DNA from: JACJWR01 sp044326505
GTDB taxonomy: Bacteria; Actinomycetota; Actinomycetes; S36-B12; UBA10799
Assembly: GCA_044326505.1 (NCBI GenBank)
Contig: JBIRBF010000132.1
Coordinates: forward strand, 1 to 7,857
DNA length: 7,857 nucleotides
Direction: 5' to 3'
In this document: in pieces, positions 5,197-7,857 of the stretch
Position numbering within the stretch: the stretch's first letter is position 1
How the letters are laid out: each line of letters starts with the position of its first letter
The notes under the pieces: generated by a model
Told to the model about the DNA's origin: nothing
Seen by the model: only the letters and a program-made list of their open reading frames with translations
The model's database searches: none
Program-made: the position numbers and the translations under genes

Positions 5197-5364
5197 GGCG
5201 CAGCGGCGGCTCGGCGCGGAAGTGCTTGGCCGGCGGCGTGTTGCGCGGCGGGGGCGACGGTAAGCGACGGTTTACTGAGTCCTAGACTCTCGCGCGTTCA
5301 AGCGGGGTCCGGGCGCCGGCGTGGCGTCGTCCCCTATGCCCGTTCCTGATGATTGGGAGATTTC
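5197..5364 (+). promoter_or_regulatory. Intergenic region upstream of hppA with promoter-like and repeat signals
   Basis: This 168-nt gap has no credible gene. TAGACT (5283-5288) fits a TAnnnT -10 element and would give a leader of roughly 70 nt; no good -35 hexamer is seen. The octamer GCGACGGT occurs twice, at 5254-5261 and 5264-5271, 10 bp apart (one helical turn). Next to it is a perfect inverted repeat GAGTC-CTA-GACTC (5277-5289) that covers the putative -10. These look like regulator sites for hppA, but no regulator is identifiable from the sequence. Confidence 0.4.
5355..5359 (+). promoter_or_regulatory. Ribosome binding site of hppA
   Basis: GGGAG lies 5 nt before ATG at 5365 and favours this start over an in-frame TTG at 5353, which overlaps the ribosome binding site itself and has none upstream. 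Confidence 0.8.
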
Positions 5365-7731
5365 ATGTCGATTGGCAGTCTGGCTGCCGCGGCTGAGGTC
5401 ACCGTTTCCGGAACCAACTACACCGTGGTGATCGTCGTGGCGATCATCGCTCTCGCGGCGCTCGCCGTTGCGGGTTGGTTGGTCCGGTCGGTGCTCGCAG
5501 CCAACGAAGGCACCGAAAGTATGAAGGACATCGCACGTGCGGTGCAGGAGGGCGCCGCGGCGTACCTCGCCCGCCAGTTCAAGACGTTGTCGATCTTTGC
5601 CGTCATCGTCTTTTTCGTGCTGTTCCTGCTTCCGGCGGACAACACCAGCGAGCGCATCGGACGTTCGATCTTCTTCGTGGTCGGTGCTGTCTTCTCGGCC
5701 ATCACCGGTTACGTGGGCATGTGGCTCGCCGTGCGCGCCAACGTCCGGGTGGCCGCGGCTGCCAAGGACGAGGGCGAGCAGCCCGCCATGCGGATCGCTT
5801 TCCGCACCGGCGGCGTGGCCGGCATGTTCACCGTCGGCCTCGGACTGCTCGGCGCCTCGATCGTCGTGCTGGCGTACAAGGGTGACGCTCCCAAGGTGCT
5901 GGAGGGCTTCGGCTTCGGCGCAGCCCTGCTGGCCATGTTCATGCGAGTCGGCGGCGGCATCTTCACCAAGGCCGCCGATGTGGGTGCGGACCTGGTGGGC
6001 AAGGTCGAGCAGGGCATCCCGGAGGACGACCCGCGCAACGCTGCGACCATTGCGGACAACGTCGGCGACAACGTCGGCGACTGTGCCGGTATGGCCGCGG
6101 ACCTCTTCGAGTCCTACGCCGTGACCCTGGTCGCTGCACTCATCCTGGGCAAGGCCGCGTTCGGCGAGCTCGGCCTGGTCTACCCGCTGGTGGTCCCGGC
6201 CATCGGCGTCATCACCGCCGTCATCGGCATCCTCGCGGTGTCGCCGCGGCCGTCGGACCGTTCCGGCATGCAGGCGATCAACCGCGGCTTCTTCATCTCG
6301 GCGGTCGCGTCCGCCGTGCTTGTGGGTATCGCCACCTGGATCTTCCTGCCCGCCCGCCTGGTGGACTTCAAGGGTGTCGCCATCGAGGGTCTGGGCATCG
6401 TGGGCGAGGTCGACGCGTTCAACCCGCGGGTCCTGGCCATCGGCGCTGTGATCATCGGCATCGTGCTCGCTGCTGCCATCCAGCAGTTGACCGGGTACTT
6501 CACCGAGACCAACCGGCCGCCGGTGGACGAGGTCGCCCGTACCTCGCTGACCGGTCCCGCCACCGTGATCCTGTCCGGTATCTCGCTGGGCCTGGAGTCT
6601 GCTGTCTACTCCGCGCTGCTCATCGCCGCGGCCGTCTACGGCGCGTTCCTGCTCGGCGCCGGCTCCGTGACGCTGTCGCTGTTCGCTGTGGCACTCGCCG
6701 GTACCGGTCTGCTCACCACGGTGGGCGTGATCGTGGCCATGGACACCTTCGGCCCGGTGTCGGACAACGCTCAGGGCATCGCCGAGATGTCCGGCGACTT
6801 CGAGCACGGCAGCGAGGGTGCCAAGATCCTCACCAGCCTCGACGCGGTGGGCAACACCACGAAGGCCATCACGAAGGGCATCGCCATCGCGACCGCGGTC
6901 CTTGCGGCGACTGCGTTGTTCGGCTCGTTCCAGGACGCCGTGAAGGCGGCGTCGGCGGAGGCGATCGATACCACGCAGGCGGCTGGCTCGGCGCTGTTCA
7001 CGTTCCTGCAGGGCAGCGGGCAGTACCTCGGCGTCCTCGACGTGTCCAACCCGCGCAACTTGGTCGGCCTGATTATCGGCGCCGCAGTGGTGTTCATGTT
7101 CTCCGGTCTGGCGATCAACGCAGTGACCCGTGCTGCTGGCGCGATCATCTTCGAGGTGCGCCGCCAGTTCAAGGAGAAGCCGGGCATCATGTTGGGCACC
7201 GATCGCCCGGAGTACGGCCGAGTGGTGGACATCTGCACCCGGGACTCGCTGCGCGAGCTGGCCACCCCGGGTCTGCTGGCGATCCTGACGCCGATCGCCG
7301 TGGGCTTCGGTCTGGGTGTCGGCGCGCTGGGCTCCTACCTGGCCGGCACCATCGCTACCGGTGTCCTCATGGCGGTGTTCCTGTCCAACTCGGGTGGGGC
7401 GTGGGACAACGCCAAGAAGTACGTGGAGGACGGCCACTTCGGCGGCAAGGGCTCTGAGGCCCACACGGCCACGGTGGTTGGCGACACGGTGGGTGACCCG
7501 TTCAAGGACACCGCCGGTCCGGCTATCAACCCGCTGATCAAGGTGATGAACCTGGTCGCGCTGCTGATCGCGCCGGCCGTGGTGGCACTGTCGATCGGCG
7601 AGTCCGCCAACGGGCCGCTGCGCTACGGCATCGCCATCCTGGCGGCGCTGATCGTCGTCGGAGCCGTGGTCGTATCCAAGCGGCGCAGCTCGGTGGCCGA
7701 TGCGCCGATCGAGGAGCCGGCCAACGTCTAG
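5365..7731 (+). CDS. hppA: Membrane-bound proton-translocating inorganic pyrophosphatase, K+-independent type
   Basis: This 788-residue integral membrane enzyme hydrolyses pyrophosphate and couples it to proton export. It is built almost wholly of hydrophobic helices (about 16 expected), within the family range of about 660-800 residues. Pyrophosphate/Mg-binding motifs are intact: DVGADLVGKVE (205-215), EDDPRN just before DNVGDNVGD (231-239), then CAGMAADLFESYA; DNAKKYVEDG (from 681) and GDTVGDPFKDTAGP (D707, D711, K714, D715). GNTTKAITKG (496-505) carries Lys500 where K+-dependent enzymes have Ala, the known marker of the K+-independent subfamily, which is generally proton-pumping. The residues that separate H+ from Na+ pumping were not checked one by one. 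The start at 5365 has GGGAG upstream. It is a single-gene unit behind its own leader, in the same place as hppA of S. coelicolor. The C-terminal tail is short and charged. Confidence 0.96.
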   Translation: MSIGSLAAAAEVTVSGTNYTVVIVVAIIALAALAVAGWLVRSVLAANEGTESMKDIARAVQEGAAAYLARQFKTLSIFAVIVFFVLFLLPADNTSERIGRSIFFVVGAVFSAITGYVGMWLAVRANVRVAAAAKDEGEQPAMRIAFRTGGVAGMFTVGLGLLGASIVVLAYKGDAPKVLEGFGFGAALLAMFMRVGGGIFTKAADVGADLVGKVEQGIPEDDPRNAATIADNVGDNVGDCAGMAADLFESYAVTLVAALILGKAAFGELGLVYPLVVPAIGVITAVIGILAVSPRPSDRSGMQAINRGFFISAVASAVLVGIATWIFLPARLVDFKGVAIEGLGIVGEVDAFNPRVLAIGAVIIGIVLAAAIQQLTGYFTETNRPPVDEVARTSLTGPATVILSGISLGLESAVYSALLIAAAVYGAFLLGAGSVTLSLFAVALAGTGLLTTVGVIVAMDTFGPVSDNAQGIAEMSGDFEHGSEGAKILTSLDAVGNTTKAITKGIAIATAVLAATALFGSFQDAVKAASAEAIDTTQAAGSALFTFLQGSGQYLGVLDVSNPRNLVGLIIGAAVVFMFSGLAINAVTRAAGAIIFEVRRQFKEKPGIMLGTDRPEYGRVVDICTRDSLRELATPGLLAILTPIAVGFGLGVGALGSYLAGTIATGVLMAVFLSNSGGAWDNAKKYVEDGHFGGKGSEAHTATVVGDTVGDPFKDTAGPAINPLIKVMNLVALLIAPAVVALSIGESANGPLRYGIAILAALIVVGAVVVSKRRSSVADAPIEEPANV

Positions 7732-7750
7732 GGCGGCAGCCACTGTCGAT

Positions 7751-7802
7751 CTCGGCGGGGGTGCCCGGCGGGGGCCCCCCCCCGCCCCCCCCGCAGGCCG
7801 AG
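7751..7802 (+). terminator. G/C-tract stem-loop downstream of hppA
   Basis: A nested stem-loop starts 20 nt after the hppA stop. The outer arms are CTCGGC (7751-7756) and GCCGAG (7797-7802). The inner arms are GGCGGGGG (7767-7774) and CCCCCGCC (7779-7786) with a CCCC loop. GGCGGGGG also occurs at 7754-7761 and could compete for the same partner. There is no T-tract. Placement fits a terminator, but the long C runs (9 at 7775-7783, 8 at 7785-7792) are prone to sequencing length errors. Confidence 0.5.
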
Positions 7803-7857
7803 CCCGGCCGCAAACCCCCATCAACACCCCCCGCGGGTTGGCCTAACAGCAAGTGGA

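Noticed and set aside
5353..5364. TTG start for hppA
   Set aside because: The TTG overlaps the GGGAG ribosome binding site itself. ATG 5365 has that site at good spacing.
5272..7827. 851-codon open frame on the - strand opposite hppA
   Set aside because: It mirrors hppA almost exactly, is rich in Arg, His, Gly, Asp and Gln with no recognisable domain or membrane pattern, and is the expected antisense open frame of a long G+C-rich gene.
7775..7832. Firm G-quadruplex call on the minus strand
   Set aside because: Four G runs exist but one loop between them is about 22 nt and the tract lengths may be sequencing errors, so it is kept only as a possibility under the findings.
1..7857. CRISPR array, tRNA/rRNA, insertion sequence or phage genes
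   Set aside because: I saw no spaced repeat arrays, cloverleaf-like sequences with CCA ends, transposase motifs or terminal inverted repeats. The gene order is a conserved chromosomal neighbourhood, not a mobile island.

Overview
The window is high-G+C DNA from an actinobacterium. The evidence is gene content and order, not a species match: a monoderm-type Tad/Flp pilus cluster, then a DECH-box helicase, a BldG-type partner-switch pair, and a membrane proton pyrophosphatase. This is a conserved actinobacterial neighbourhood. From memory it matches the Streptomyces coelicolor bldG region (helicase SCO3550, bldG SCO3549, anti-sigma-like SCO3548, hppA SCO3547) and the tad/helicase stretch around Mycobacterium tuberculosis Rv3649-Rv3658c. 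I do not assign a genus.

Left part (1-2165, + strand): the 3' end of a TadB-like platform protein, a complete TadC-like platform protein, a short Flp-type pilin (DUF4244), a TadE pseudopilin and a second TadE-like protein. The last two genes overlap by 4 nt. A 188-nt gap before the pilin gene holds two DnaA-box-like 9-mers and two adjacent RNA hairpins just ahead of a strong ribosome binding site. A very strong hairpin (14-bp stem) follows the pilin gene, inside the first codons annotated for tadE. Together these suggest that pilin mRNA is made or stabilised separately from the rest of the operon.

Middle (2197-4428, - strand): a DECH-box superfamily 2 helicase with a C-terminal cysteine cluster (DUF1998/MrfA-type). 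It converges on the tad genes across about 31 bp and diverges from the regulatory pair across only 67 bp.

Right part (4496-7731, + strand): a STAS anti-sigma antagonist (BldG-like, TTG start, phosphoacceptor Ser57) is coupled by a TGATG overlap to a small HATPase-like anti-sigma partner with badly eroded ATP-binding boxes. After a 168-nt gap with promoter-like and repeat signals comes hppA, encoding a potassium-independent-type proton-pumping pyrophosphatase. Its 3' flank carries a G/C homopolymer-rich stem-loop that may be a terminator or partly a sequencing artefact.

The gene families are known. The least explained parts are the non-coding elements around the pilin gene, the degenerate anti-sigma protein and the repeats upstream of hppA.
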